From NCBI RefSeq assembly GCF_002797495.1, contig NZ_PGEZ01000001.1, positions 806,001-870,000 on the forward strand: a DNA stretch of 64,000 nt, in the 5' to 3' direction. Both the position numbers and the translations under genes were made by a program. The DNA comes from Mumia flava (GTDB lineage: Bacteria; Actinomycetota; Actinomycetes; Propionibacteriales; Nocardioidaceae). The notes under the pieces were generated by a model that did no database searches, was not told where the DNA came from, and saw only the letters and a list, made by a program, of their open reading frames with translations. Positions 16,678 through 24,056 of this stretch are shown piece by piece; position 1 is the stretch's first letter, and each line of letters opens with the position of its first letter.

Positions 16678-17414
16678 GTCGTTGCTCCTTCCTCGATCAG
16701 CTGGAGATGTCGCTGCACCAGGCGTCGCAGGTTGCCTGCGACGTGGTCCTCGGCCAGCCTGCGCGCGGCCTCGGGGTCCTCACCGGTCACGGCCACGGCG
16801 ATCGCGTGGTGCTCCTCGACCGTGCCGGTCACGTCCGACTCGGCGTCCGAGGGGAGCCAGAGCATCCCGGAGACCTCGGCCTGGAGACCGACCTCGCGCC
16901 GCGCGAGTCGGGTCGACTGCGACGCCACGGCGATCTCGATGTGGAAGCGGCAGTCGGCGCGGATCCGGTCGCCGCGGTTGTCCGCCGAGCCGAGCTGGTC
17001 GGTGAGCGTGAACAGCCGTCGCACGTTGGCCGACGACGCACGCTCGGCCGCGAGCCGCGCCGCCTGCCCGGCGACCGCGACGTGCTCGTCGACCAGGTCG
17101 CGGATGCCCGAGACCGACATCTCGGCCAGCCGCTGCTTCAGCGGACCGACCGGCGGCGACTGCGGTCGCCGTACGAACGAGCCGCCGTGGCGGCCCCGGC
17201 GGGTCTCGACCAGCCCCTCGTCGCGCAGGGCCGCGAGCGCGTCACGCACGGTCATCGGCGCCACCCCGAACTGGGCTGCCAGCTCGACCTCGGTCGGCAG
17301 CTTCTCACCGTCGCTCAGCAGGCCGAGGTGGATCGCCTCGCTGACCCGCGCGACGACCTCGTCGGCGCGACCGCCGGTGGAGGGGGGTGCGAGCAGCGGC
17401 GTCAGGCCGGACAT
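16674..17414 (-). CDS. GntR-family regulator (FCD/FadR-like) of the amine cluster
   Basis: 246 residues from the ATG at 17414, which has a strong AAGGAG site 7 bases upstream; an ATG at 17468 is a weaker alternative. Residues ~20-85 hold the GntR winged helix (GEKLPTEVELAAQFGVAPMTVRDAL). The remainder is an all-helical effector domain with conserved histidine and acidic positions (CRFHIEIA, EEHHAI) typical of metal-containing FCD domains. A GntR gene (pipR) controls the piperidine/pyrrolidine P450 of Mycobacterium smegmatis, supporting the pathway call. It diverges from the permease. Confidence 0.87.
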   Translation of the reverse strand: MSGLTPLLAPPSTGGRADEVVARVSEAIHLGLLSDGEKLPTEVELAAQFGVAPMTVRDALAALRDEGLVETRRGRHGGSFVRRPQSPPVGPLKQRLAEMSVSGIRDLVDEHVAVAGQAARLAAERASSANVRRLFTLTDQLGSADNRGDRIRADCRFHIEIAVASQSTRLARREVGLQAEVSGMLWLPSDAESDVTGTVEEHHAIAVAVTGEDPEAARRLAEDHVAGNLRRLVQRHLQLIEEGATT

Positions 17415-17512
17415 GCGGTCTCCTTCTGCGGACGCGGGCGCTGCGAGCGCCGGTGGCGACGTCGTCATGTTAAGGGCGCGTAAGACCTCCGCGACAGTCG
17501 CAGCACACCCCT

Positions 17513-17566
17513 TGACCCTAAATCCCACAAAATTGTAGTCTTTCGCCGTCTGTTACCCGGGTCACA
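17513..17566 (+). promoter_or_regulatory. Permease promoter and near-palindromic operator
   Basis: TTGACC (from about 17513) and TGTAGT (about 17535) form a plausible promoter in an otherwise A/T-rich stretch. Just downstream, 17551-17566 reads TGTTACCCGGGTCACA, a 16-base palindrome with a single mismatched pair. It would cover the transcription start of the permease and is a candidate site for the divergent GntR regulator. Confidence 0.5.
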
Positions 17567-17591
17567 GTGCCCACCACCGACAGGAATGCGT

Positions 17592-19109
17592 ATGTCAACT
17601 CCGACGAGGCCGGCCGGCGAGGCCGACGGCTACTACGAGTACGAAGACCAGTCCGACGCCGCCCACCTCCACGCGCTGGGCTACGAGTCCGACTTCCGAC
17701 GCGACATGAGCCCGTGGGCCAACTTCTCCCTCGGCTTCACCTACTTGTCGCCGGTCGTGGGCGTCTACACCCTCTTCGCCTTCGCCCTCGCGACCGGCGG
17801 TCCCCCGATGATCTGGAGCTTCGTCATCGTCGGGCTCGGTCAGCTGATGGTCGCCCTCGTGTTCAGCGAGGTCGTCGCCCAGTACCCGGTGGCCGGCGGG
17901 GTCTACCCGTGGGCGCGACGATTGTGGGGGCGCCGCTACGCCTGGATGACCGGCTGGGTCTACATGGTCGCCCTCCTGGTCACGATCGCCTCGGTCGTCT
18001 ACGGAGCCGGCCCGTACATCGCCGCCACCTTCGGCTTCGACGCGAGCGTCAACACGACGATCCTCTGCGCGCTCGGGCTGCTGCTCCTCGCGACCCTGAT
18101 CAACCTGATGGGCACCCGCGTCCTCGCGACGGCCGCGATGATCGGGTTCACGGCCGAGATCCTCGGCGCCCTCGTCGTGGGCGGCTGGCTGCTCATCGCG
18201 CACCGCGAGCAGTCCTTCGGCGTCCTGTTCGACACGTTCGGCACCGAGGGAGACGGCAGCTACCTGCCGGCCTTCGCGGCCGCCGCCCTGATCGGCATCT
18301 ACCAGTACTACGGCTTCGAGGCGTGCGGTGACGTCGCCGAGGAGGTCAAGGACCCGGGCCGCCTGATCCCGAAGGCCATGCGCCGCACCATCTACATCGG
18401 CGGAGCAGCCGCGACGTTCGTGTGCCTCGCCCTCGTCCTGGCCGTGACCGACATCGGCGCAGTGATCTCGGGCGAGGACGCCGACCCGGTCAGCACCGTG
18501 CTGAACGAGGCCTTCGGCTCGACCGGCGCCAAGATCGTCCTCCTCGTCGTGCTGCTGTCGTTCCTGTCGTGCGCGATCAGCCTCCAGGCTGCCGCGTCCC
18601 GGCTGGCGTACTCCTACGGCCGCGACGACATGATCATGGGCAGCTCGCTGCTGAAGAAGTTCTCGGCCAAGCGCCACGTCCCGCCGTACGCCCTGATCGT
18701 CGCGGCCGTCGTGCCGGCGGTGATCGTGATCGGCTCGAAGGTCTCCGAGGACGCGATCACGAAGATCATCAGCTTCGCCGCCCTCGGGATCTACCTGGGC
18801 TTCCAGATGGTCGTGCTGGCCGCGCTCCGCGCGCGCCTGAAGGGCTGGGTCCCGAGCGGGAAGTACACCCTGGGCGCGTGGGGCCTGCCCGTCAACATCG
18901 CCGCCCTGGTCTACGGCGTGGTCGCGATGATCAACATGGCCTGGCCGCGGACCCCCGACGCGGCCTGGTACGACAACTGGATCGTCGCCCTGTCCGGGCT
19001 CGTCGTGGTCGCGGTCGGCCTGATCTACATGGCCGTCCACCCGCTGCACGACCGCAGCACCGCGCCGTACGACGACGCGATCCCGAAGAAGGATCACGTC
19101 GCGCGCTGA
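17592..19109 (+). CDS. APC-family amino acid/amine permease
   Basis: 505 residues from the ATG at 17592; an ATG two codons earlier is possible. A hydrophilic N-terminus of ~45 residues precedes about 12 membrane helices. The first helix region reads SPWANFSLGFTYLSPVVGVY, as in amino-acid/polyamine transporters of the APC superfamily. It diverges from the GntR gene and shares the regulatory region with it, so it probably imports the amine degraded by the minus-strand operon or a product of it. Substrate cannot be read from sequence. Confidence 0.88.
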   Translation: MSTPTRPAGEADGYYEYEDQSDAAHLHALGYESDFRRDMSPWANFSLGFTYLSPVVGVYTLFAFALATGGPPMIWSFVIVGLGQLMVALVFSEVVAQYPVAGGVYPWARRLWGRRYAWMTGWVYMVALLVTIASVVYGAGPYIAATFGFDASVNTTILCALGLLLLATLINLMGTRVLATAAMIGFTAEILGALVVGGWLLIAHREQSFGVLFDTFGTEGDGSYLPAFAAAALIGIYQYYGFEACGDVAEEVKDPGRLIPKAMRRTIYIGGAAATFVCLALVLAVTDIGAVISGEDADPVSTVLNEAFGSTGAKIVLLVVLLSFLSCAISLQAAASRLAYSYGRDDMIMGSSLLKKFSAKRHVPPYALIVAAVVPAVIVIGSKVSEDAITKIISFAALGIYLGFQMVVLAALRARLKGWVPSGKYTLGAWGLPVNIAALVYGVVAMINMAWPRTPDAAWYDNWIVALSGLVVVAVGLIYMAVHPLHDRSTAPYDDAIPKKDHVAR

Positions 19110-19120
19110 CCGCGCTCCGT

Positions 19121-19157
19121 GGTGGGGTGGGGGTCCGAGGGGGATCCCCACCCCACC
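19121..19157 (+). terminator. GC-rich hairpin between permease and amidotransferase
   Basis: A perfect 12-base inverted repeat: GGTGGGGTGGGG (19121-19132) and CCCCACCCCACC (19146-19157), with a 13-base loop. No T-run follows. It may reduce read-through or stabilise the permease transcript. Confidence 0.5.
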
Positions 19158-19184
19158 GCCGTCCCCGACCGGAAGGCCACGACC

Positions 19185-19970
19185 GTGCAGGTGCTGGTGA
19201 TCGCCCACGACCACGTCTCGCCCGCGGGCCACGTCGGGCAGCGGCTCGAGCAGCTCGGCGTCGACCTCGACGTCCACCAGGTCGTGCCCGCCGAGCGGTT
19301 CGCCTCCCCGGACGTCGAGCCGCGCTTCCCCGACCCCACCGACTACGACGCCGTCGTCGTGCTCGGATCCCCCTGGTCGGTCTACGACCGGGCGTCGGTC
19401 GGCTCGTGGGTCGTCGACGAGCTCGCGCAGCTGCGTCGCGCCGACGCCGCGGGGGTCCCGGTGCTCGGGATCTGCTTCGGCGGTCAGCTCCTCGCCGAGG
19501 CCCACGGCGGCACGGTCGCCGCGTCGAGCAGCCCCGAGATCGGCTGGACCGAGGTCACGAGCACGGACCCGCGGATCGTCGCCGACGGGCCGTGGTTCCA
19601 GTGGCACTTCGACGCCTGGACGGTGCCGCCCGGTGCGGTCGAGATCGCCCGCAACGCGGCTGCGTCCCAGGCCTTCGTCCTGCGCCGCAACCTCGCGGTG
19701 CAGTTCCACCCCGAGCTCGACGGCGCCGTGCTCGCCGGCTGGCTGGCGAGCGGGGACGCCGAGGCCGCCCGCGCCCGCGGGATCGACCCGGACCGCCTCG
19801 TCCGCGAGACCGCCGCCGCCGAGGAGCGCAGCCGTGCTCGCGCGCACGCGCTCGTGGACGGCTTCCTCGCGCACGTCGCGGGTCTCGACCCGGTGGCGGA
19901 TCCCGGCGTGACCGGTCTCCCTCGGCCGGAACCCGCAGCGGGGCCGTCAGCGGTGTCGGGCGGACTCTGA
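19185..19970 (+). CDS. Class I glutamine amidotransferase (GMP-synthase-like domain)
   Basis: 261 residues from the GTG at 19185, with GGAAGG 8 bases upstream; a longer GTG start would run through the hairpin. Nucleophile Cys97 in GICFGGQL, and His175/Glu177 in QFHPE. It has no synthetase partner, so it is probably a stand-alone gamma-glutamyl amide hydrolase, the third such fold in the amine system. The last ~50 residues are an Arg/Ala-rich helix and a proline-rich tail. Its 3' end overlaps the convergent merR-like gene by 24 bases. Confidence 0.8.
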   Translation: MQVLVIAHDHVSPAGHVGQRLEQLGVDLDVHQVVPAERFASPDVEPRFPDPTDYDAVVVLGSPWSVYDRASVGSWVVDELAQLRRADAAGVPVLGICFGGQLLAEAHGGTVAASSSPEIGWTEVTSTDPRIVADGPWFQWHFDAWTVPPGAVEIARNAAASQAFVLRRNLAVQFHPELDGAVLAGWLASGDAEAARARGIDPDRLVRETAAAEERSRARAHALVDGFLAHVAGLDPVADPGVTGLPRPEPAAGPSAVSGGL

Positions 19971-20375
19971 CCCGGCGATCCCGGCGAACGGGATCGGGCA
20001 GTCCTCCGCCTCGGCGCAGGCCAGGAGATCGGTGCAGCCGGCGTCCACCGCGGCGACCAGCGTCGCGCGCATCGTCTCCAGGTCGGCGACCCGTGCGTCG
20101 ACCTCGGCGATCTTGGCCCTCGCCCGCGCCTGGAGGCCCGGACCGATCCCTCCGTGGTGGTGCCGTCCGACCTCGAGCAGGTCGGCGACCTCCGCCAGCG
20201 TGAAGCCGAGCCGCTGGGCCGCCTTGATCACCCGGAGCGTGACGACGGCGTCGTCGGGGTAGTCCCGATGCCCGCCGTTGCTCCGGCGGGGCTCGGGCAG
20301 GAGCCCGCGCCGCTCGTAGTAGCGCAGCGTCTGGAGGTTGACGTCCGCCGCACGGGCGACCTCACCGCTGCGCAT
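19947..20375 (-). CDS. MerR-family regulator, mercury/heavy-metal type
   Basis: 142 residues. N-terminal HTH (SGEVARAADVNLQTLRYYERRGLL, about residues 3-26), a long dimerisation helix, and a C-terminal cysteine set at Cys114, Cys120 and Cys126 (GCTDLLAC, EDCPIPF). This spacing resembles actinobacterial MerR proteins that bind thiophilic metals, although the Cys of the helix start in Tn-type MerR is absent. It is downstream of and overlaps the small cysteine-rich protein gene, and their shared promoter has a MerR-type long spacer. No merA or merB was found in the window. Confidence 0.82.
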   Translation of the reverse strand: MRSGEVARAADVNLQTLRYYERRGLLPEPRRSNGGHRDYPDDAVVTLRVIKAAQRLGFTLAEVADLLEVGRHHHGGIGPGLQARARAKIAEVDARVADLETMRATLVAAVDAGCTDLLACAEAEDCPIPFAGIAGSESARHR

Positions 20376-20700
20376 CGCCCGGCCCCGCCTCGGCCAGAGC
20401 CTGCAGCCCGTCGAGCACCTCGACCTCGGTCTCGGGGACCCCGACCCGCAGCGTGACGGCCCCGCCGACCTCCCGTACGGCGAAGTCGAAGAACGAGCAG
20501 CACCGCGTCTCCCGCCGCGTCAGGTCCTCGACGGCTGCGGCCAGTCCGGGCTCGGCCTCGAGCTCGATCCGGAGCACGGTCGGGCGCTCGCGCGACACGA
20601 GCGCGCGGCGGGACCCGAACAGGTCCGCGAACTCCGCCACTCGCAGGGGCTGGGCCGCACTCGGAAGGGTGCAGGCGTCCGGTGCCGAGAACGTGGTCAT
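20362..20700 (-). CDS. Small protein with vicinal cysteine pair, MerR-associated
   Basis: 112 residues, ATG at 20700 with an AGGAGG-like site. The key feature is a vicinal pair, Cys67-Cys68, in RRETRCCSFFDF, with another cysteine at Cys10. The rest is a compact alpha/beta pattern of about 110 residues. It overlaps the MerR gene by 14 bases and is first under the MerR-type promoter. A metal-trapping or metal-delivery role is likely from this context. I do not recognise a named family. Confidence 0.7.
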   Translation of the reverse strand: MTTFSAPDACTLPSAAQPLRVAEFADLFGSRRALVSRERPTVLRIELEAEPGLAAAVEDLTRRETRCCSFFDFAVREVGGAVTLRVGVPETEVEVLDGLQALAEAGPGDAQR

Positions 20701-20734
20701 GGCGACCTCCTGGTCGTGTGCCGTCCCTCCCCTC

Positions 20735-20766
20735 ACGCTAGACCTGTACCTGGGTACGGGATGCAA
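20735..20766 (-). promoter_or_regulatory. MerR-type promoter with 20-bp spacer and dyad
   Basis: On the minus strand TTGCAT (20761-20766) and TAGCGT (20735-20740) are 20 bases apart. The dyad GTACC-NN-GGTAC (20746-20757) lies in the spacer. A 19-20 base spacer with a central dyad is the signature of promoters activated by MerR-family DNA distortion. The element lies inside the 3' end of the upstream AraC gene. Confidence 0.75.
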
Positions 20767-21814
20767 GCCCGGGCCGTGACGCGTCGTCATCACGCCAGCC
20801 CGTCGGGGTGACCCCCGTCCACCGGCGGAACGCCGCGATGAAGCTGGACGCCTCGGCGTACCCGAGCCGCAACGCCGCGTCCTCCACCGAGAGCCCCCCG
20901 GAGGCGAGCAGCTCCTCGGCCAGCGAGCGGCGCACCTCGTCGAGCAGAGCTCGGTAGGAGGTGCCGGCGTCGGCGAGCCGACGCCTCAGCGTCCGCACGC
21001 TCAGGCCGAGGTCGGCCGCCACGACCTCCATGGGCGCACCGGTCAGGACGTGCTGCGTCACGAGCACGCGGACCTGCTGGGCGATGCCGTGCCGCTCGCG
21101 GCGTCGGGAGACGACGGCGCGGCACAGACCCTCGGCCGTCGCGCGAGCCTGGGAGTTCCCGAGCGGCAGCGGCTCGGCCAGCAGGGCCGCGTCGAACGCG
21201 ATCAGGCTGCGGTCCGCCCCGTACGACGGCTCGAGCCCGAGGACCGCGGCGGCCGACCGCGCGGCCCCGGCCGACGGAGCGGGGTGCGTGAACGCGGCGC
21301 GGCGCAGCGGGACTCCCCCCGGCCGCAGCTCGTCGAGGCAGGTGTGGATCGCCGCGAGATCGCGCTCGACCAGGAACGAGCGCACGTCGTCCGGCACGCC
21401 CTGCTCGTCGAGCGTCACCACGACGTCGTCCCCGTCGAGGTCACCGGCCGGGATCGCGAACGCGAAGCTGAGGTCGACGAACCGGAGGGCGAGGTTCGCT
21501 GCCTCGAGCACCGTCCGGCTGCTGAGCAGCGCGAACCCGAAGATCCCGAAGGTCGTGAGGTGGTACCGCGACCCCACGGTCGTCCCCGAGACACCGGGCA
21601 CCGCCCTGCGGAGGTTGCGAACCACCTGCAGCTCCTGCGCAGCGGTCACCACCTGCTCGTGGTCACCGACGGCGCTCGGCGCGAGGCCGGTCCCGCGGAG
21701 GAGCGTCGCGTCGTCGACGCCGTGCTCGCGGCCGCACTCGACCAGGACGGCGATCGCGGTGACCGCGCGCGGGAACGCCCAGTCTCGTGCCGCGGGAGGC
21801 TCCAGCCGGATCAT
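20738..21814 (-). CDS. AraC-family transcriptional regulator
   Basis: 358 residues. A large N-terminal ligand-binding domain of the kind seen in OruR/ArgR-like AraC regulators is followed by a C-terminal double HTH (about residues 245-345; PMEVVAADLGLSVRTLRRRL and AALRLGYAEASSFIAAFRRW). It is divergent from the flavin monooxygenase gene across 70 bases, so it probably controls that monooxygenase/decarboxylase-like pair. Its last 29 bases contain part of the promoter for the MerR unit. Confidence 0.87.
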   Translation of the reverse strand: MIRLEPPAARDWAFPRAVTAIAVLVECGREHGVDDATLLRGTGLAPSAVGDHEQVVTAAQELQVVRNLRRAVPGVSGTTVGSRYHLTTFGIFGFALLSSRTVLEAANLALRFVDLSFAFAIPAGDLDGDDVVVTLDEQGVPDDVRSFLVERDLAAIHTCLDELRPGGVPLRRAAFTHPAPSAGAARSAAAVLGLEPSYGADRSLIAFDAALLAEPLPLGNSQARATAEGLCRAVVSRRRERHGIAQQVRVLVTQHVLTGAPMEVVAADLGLSVRTLRRRLADAGTSYRALLDEVRRSLAEELLASGGLSVEDAALRLGYAEASSFIAAFRRWTGVTPTGWRDDDASRPGLASRTQVQV

Positions 21815-21884
21815 GGCCGAAATTATCGATCAGGTGTCCCCCGATGTCTCGCACGTCGCCCCGGCACGCGTCTAGCGTTCCGGC

Positions 21885-23363
21885 ATGGGCCCACGACTCC
21901 CCCGCGCGATCGTCGTCGGCGCCGGACTCGGCGGCCTCGGCGCCGCCGCCGAGCTCCGCCGACGCGGCATCGGGGACATCACCGTCCTCGAGCGCGCCGA
22001 GGACGTCGGCGGCGTGTGGCGGGACAACCACTACCCCGGGGCGGCGTGCGACGTGCCCTCCTCGCTCTACTCGTGGTCGTGGTCGCCGAACCCCGGCTGG
22101 ACCCGCCGCTACGCCCGCCAGCCGGAGATCCTCGACTACGTCCGTCGTGAAGCCCGTCGCTCGGGCCTGCTCGACCTCGTCCGGACCGGCGCGAGGGTCA
22201 CGTCGGCACGCTGGGACGAGTCCGCGGCGACGTGGACCGTCGAGGTCGCCGGCGGCCGGTCGTACGAGGCGGAGCTGCTCGTGATGGCGCAGGGACAGCT
22301 CAGCGAGCCGGTGGTCCCCCCGGTCCCCGGCGCCGACCGGTTCGCCGGGCCGGCGTTCCACTCCGCGCGCTGGGACCACGAGGTCGACCTCGCCGGCCGG
22401 CGCGTCGCGGTGATCGGGACGGGCGCCAGCGCCATCCAGTTCGTCCCGCGGATCGTCGACGCCGTCGGCGCGATGACGGTCTTCCAGCGGACCGCTCCGT
22501 ACGTCGTGCCGAAGCTCGACCGGCGCTACACCGCCCTGCACCGGCGCGCGTACGGCCGGTTCCCGAGCACCCAGCGGTTCGGGCGCCGGCTGACCTGGGC
22601 ACTGTCCGAGCAGCTGAACCGCGCGATGACCGAGCGCGGCCCGCTGGTCGGTGCGCTGGAGACCGTGTGGCGGCTCCAGCTGCGTGCCCAGGTCCGCGAC
22701 CCGGCGCTGCGTGCCCGGCTCGTCCCCGACTTCCCGCTCGGCTGCAAGCGCCTGCTGTTCTCGAACGACTGGTACCCGGCGCTGACGCGCGACCACGTCG
22801 ACGTGGTGACCGACGACCTCGTGGGCGTCGAGCGCGACGGCGTCCGCACGGCCGACGGCCGGCTGCACCGCGCGGACGTGCTGATCTGGGGCACGGGCTT
22901 CGCCGCGACGCGTTTCCTCGCGGACGTCGACGTGGTCGGCCGCGACGGGGCCAGGATCCACGACGTGTGGCGCGACGGCGCCCGGGCCCACCTCGGGATG
23001 ACGGTCCCCGGGTTCCCCAACCTGTTCCTCGTCTACGGCCCGAACACGAATCTCGGCGGTTCCTCGATCATCACGATGATGGAGGCGCAGGCCCGCGCGA
23101 TCGGCCGGGCAGCGGCCGCGCTCGGGGCCGGACGTCGGGCGCTCGAGGTGCGCGCCGACGTCGCCGACGCCTACGACGTCGAGATCCAGGACCGCCTCCG
23201 CGACAGCGTCTGGGCGGGCTGCACCAGCTGGTACCGCGAGCGGGGCGGGCGGATCAGCACGAACTGGCCCGGCCTCGTCCGCGAGTACGTCGACCGGGCC
23301 GCCGAGCTCGCGCTGGCCGACTTCGTGCCGGAGACCAGCGCGCCGGCCGGTGGCGACCGATGA
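21885..23363 (+). CDS. Flavin-containing/Baeyer-Villiger-type monooxygenase
   Basis: 492 residues. FAD motif VVGAGLGGLGAA, Baeyer-Villiger fingerprint FAGPAFHSARWD (residues 153-164; FxGxxxHxxxW) and NADPH motif VIGTGASAIQ. Such enzymes insert oxygen into ketones or cyclic ketones using NADPH and FAD. The stop overlaps the next start (ATGA), so it is coupled to an acetoacetate-decarboxylase-like protein. The divergent AraC gene is the likely regulator. The substrate is unknown; a steroid- or terpenoid-like ketone is common for this family. Confidence 0.88.
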   Translation: MGPRLPRAIVVGAGLGGLGAAAELRRRGIGDITVLERAEDVGGVWRDNHYPGAACDVPSSLYSWSWSPNPGWTRRYARQPEILDYVRREARRSGLLDLVRTGARVTSARWDESAATWTVEVAGGRSYEAELLVMAQGQLSEPVVPPVPGADRFAGPAFHSARWDHEVDLAGRRVAVIGTGASAIQFVPRIVDAVGAMTVFQRTAPYVVPKLDRRYTALHRRAYGRFPSTQRFGRRLTWALSEQLNRAMTERGPLVGALETVWRLQLRAQVRDPALRARLVPDFPLGCKRLLFSNDWYPALTRDHVDVVTDDLVGVERDGVRTADGRLHRADVLIWGTGFAATRFLADVDVVGRDGARIHDVWRDGARAHLGMTVPGFPNLFLVYGPNTNLGGSSIITMMEAQARAIGRAAAALGAGRRALEVRADVADAYDVEIQDRLRDSVWAGCTSWYRERGGRISTNWPGLVREYVDRAAELALADFVPETSAPAGGDR

Positions 23364-23977
23364 CCGGCCGGGCGTACCCGCCGGAGCCGTGGGACCTGTC
23401 CGGCCGCGGCTGGATCACGCTCTGGCGCGTCGCGACGGACGCGGTCCCTCCGCTGCCGCACGGGACCCGTCCGCTGCGCATCGGGCGCACGGCGCTGGCG
23501 GTGTCGGTGTTCGTCGACTACGCGCCGTCCGGGCTGCTCGCGTACCACGAGCTGCTCGCCGGCGTCGCCGTACGCCACGGTCGCACGCCGGGACTGTGCA
23601 TCACCGACATCTGGGTCGACAGCCCCGAGTCGCGGGCCGGCGGTCGGGCGCTCTGGGGGATCCCGAAGGAGCTCGCGTCGTTCGACGACCCGACGGCCGC
23701 ACGGCTGCCCGGTGGCCCGCCCCTGGCCGCGGCCGCCTTCGGTCCCGGGGGCCGGGCCGTCAGGCTCCCGCTGCCGCTGCGGACCCGCACGATCCAGGCG
23801 ACGACCGACGGCACCGCCTGGCCCAGCCGGATCGTGGCGCGCGGCACCCTCGCGCGGACGACCGCGGCGTGGCGGATCCCGGCGGCCGGACCCCTCGCGT
23901 GGCTGGCCGACGGGCGACCTGTCCTGCACCTGACGGCGCCGGACTTCGCGATGACCTTCGGCCCGTCGCTGCTCTGA
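23360..23977 (+). CDS. Acetoacetate decarboxylase-superfamily protein
   Basis: 205 residues, ATG overlapping the monooxygenase stop. The central segment ALWGIPKELASF matches the acetoacetate decarboxylase region that carries the Schiff-base lysine, but only one lysine of the usual KK pair is present. Many superfamily members are not decarboxylases and catalyse aldol or hydrolysis reactions. Coupled expression suggests it acts on the product of the flavin monooxygenase. Function is not assigned beyond the fold. Confidence 0.7.
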   Translation: MTGRAYPPEPWDLSGRGWITLWRVATDAVPPLPHGTRPLRIGRTALAVSVFVDYAPSGLLAYHELLAGVAVRHGRTPGLCITDIWVDSPESRAGGRALWGIPKELASFDDPTAARLPGGPPLAAAAFGPGGRAVRLPLPLRTRTIQATTDGTAWPSRIVARGTLARTTAAWRIPAAGPLAWLADGRPVLHLTAPDFAMTFGPSLL

Positions 23978-24024
23978 CGCCCCTCCTCTTGCATCGTCCC
24001 TCGTCCGGCGCTACTGTCGGCTGT

Positions 24025-24041
24025 ATACCCCCTAAGGGTAT
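24025..24041 (+). promoter_or_regulatory. CsoR-type copper operator
   Basis: The dyad ATACCC-N5-GGGTAT (24025-24041) has the form of the copper-sensing CsoR operator. It ends 15 bases before the CopB ATG, next to the GGAGG ribosome site, so a bound repressor would block transcription. No csoR gene is in the window, so the regulator must act in trans. Confidence 0.8.
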
Positions 24042-24056
24042 CTTGGAGGAGTGAGG

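Noticed and set aside
14635-17538. 967-codon open frame on the plus strand across the P450, cache and GntR genes
   Set aside because: It is antisense to three clear genes and has the Arg/Gly/Asp/Val-rich composition of high-GC shadow frames, with no domain motif.
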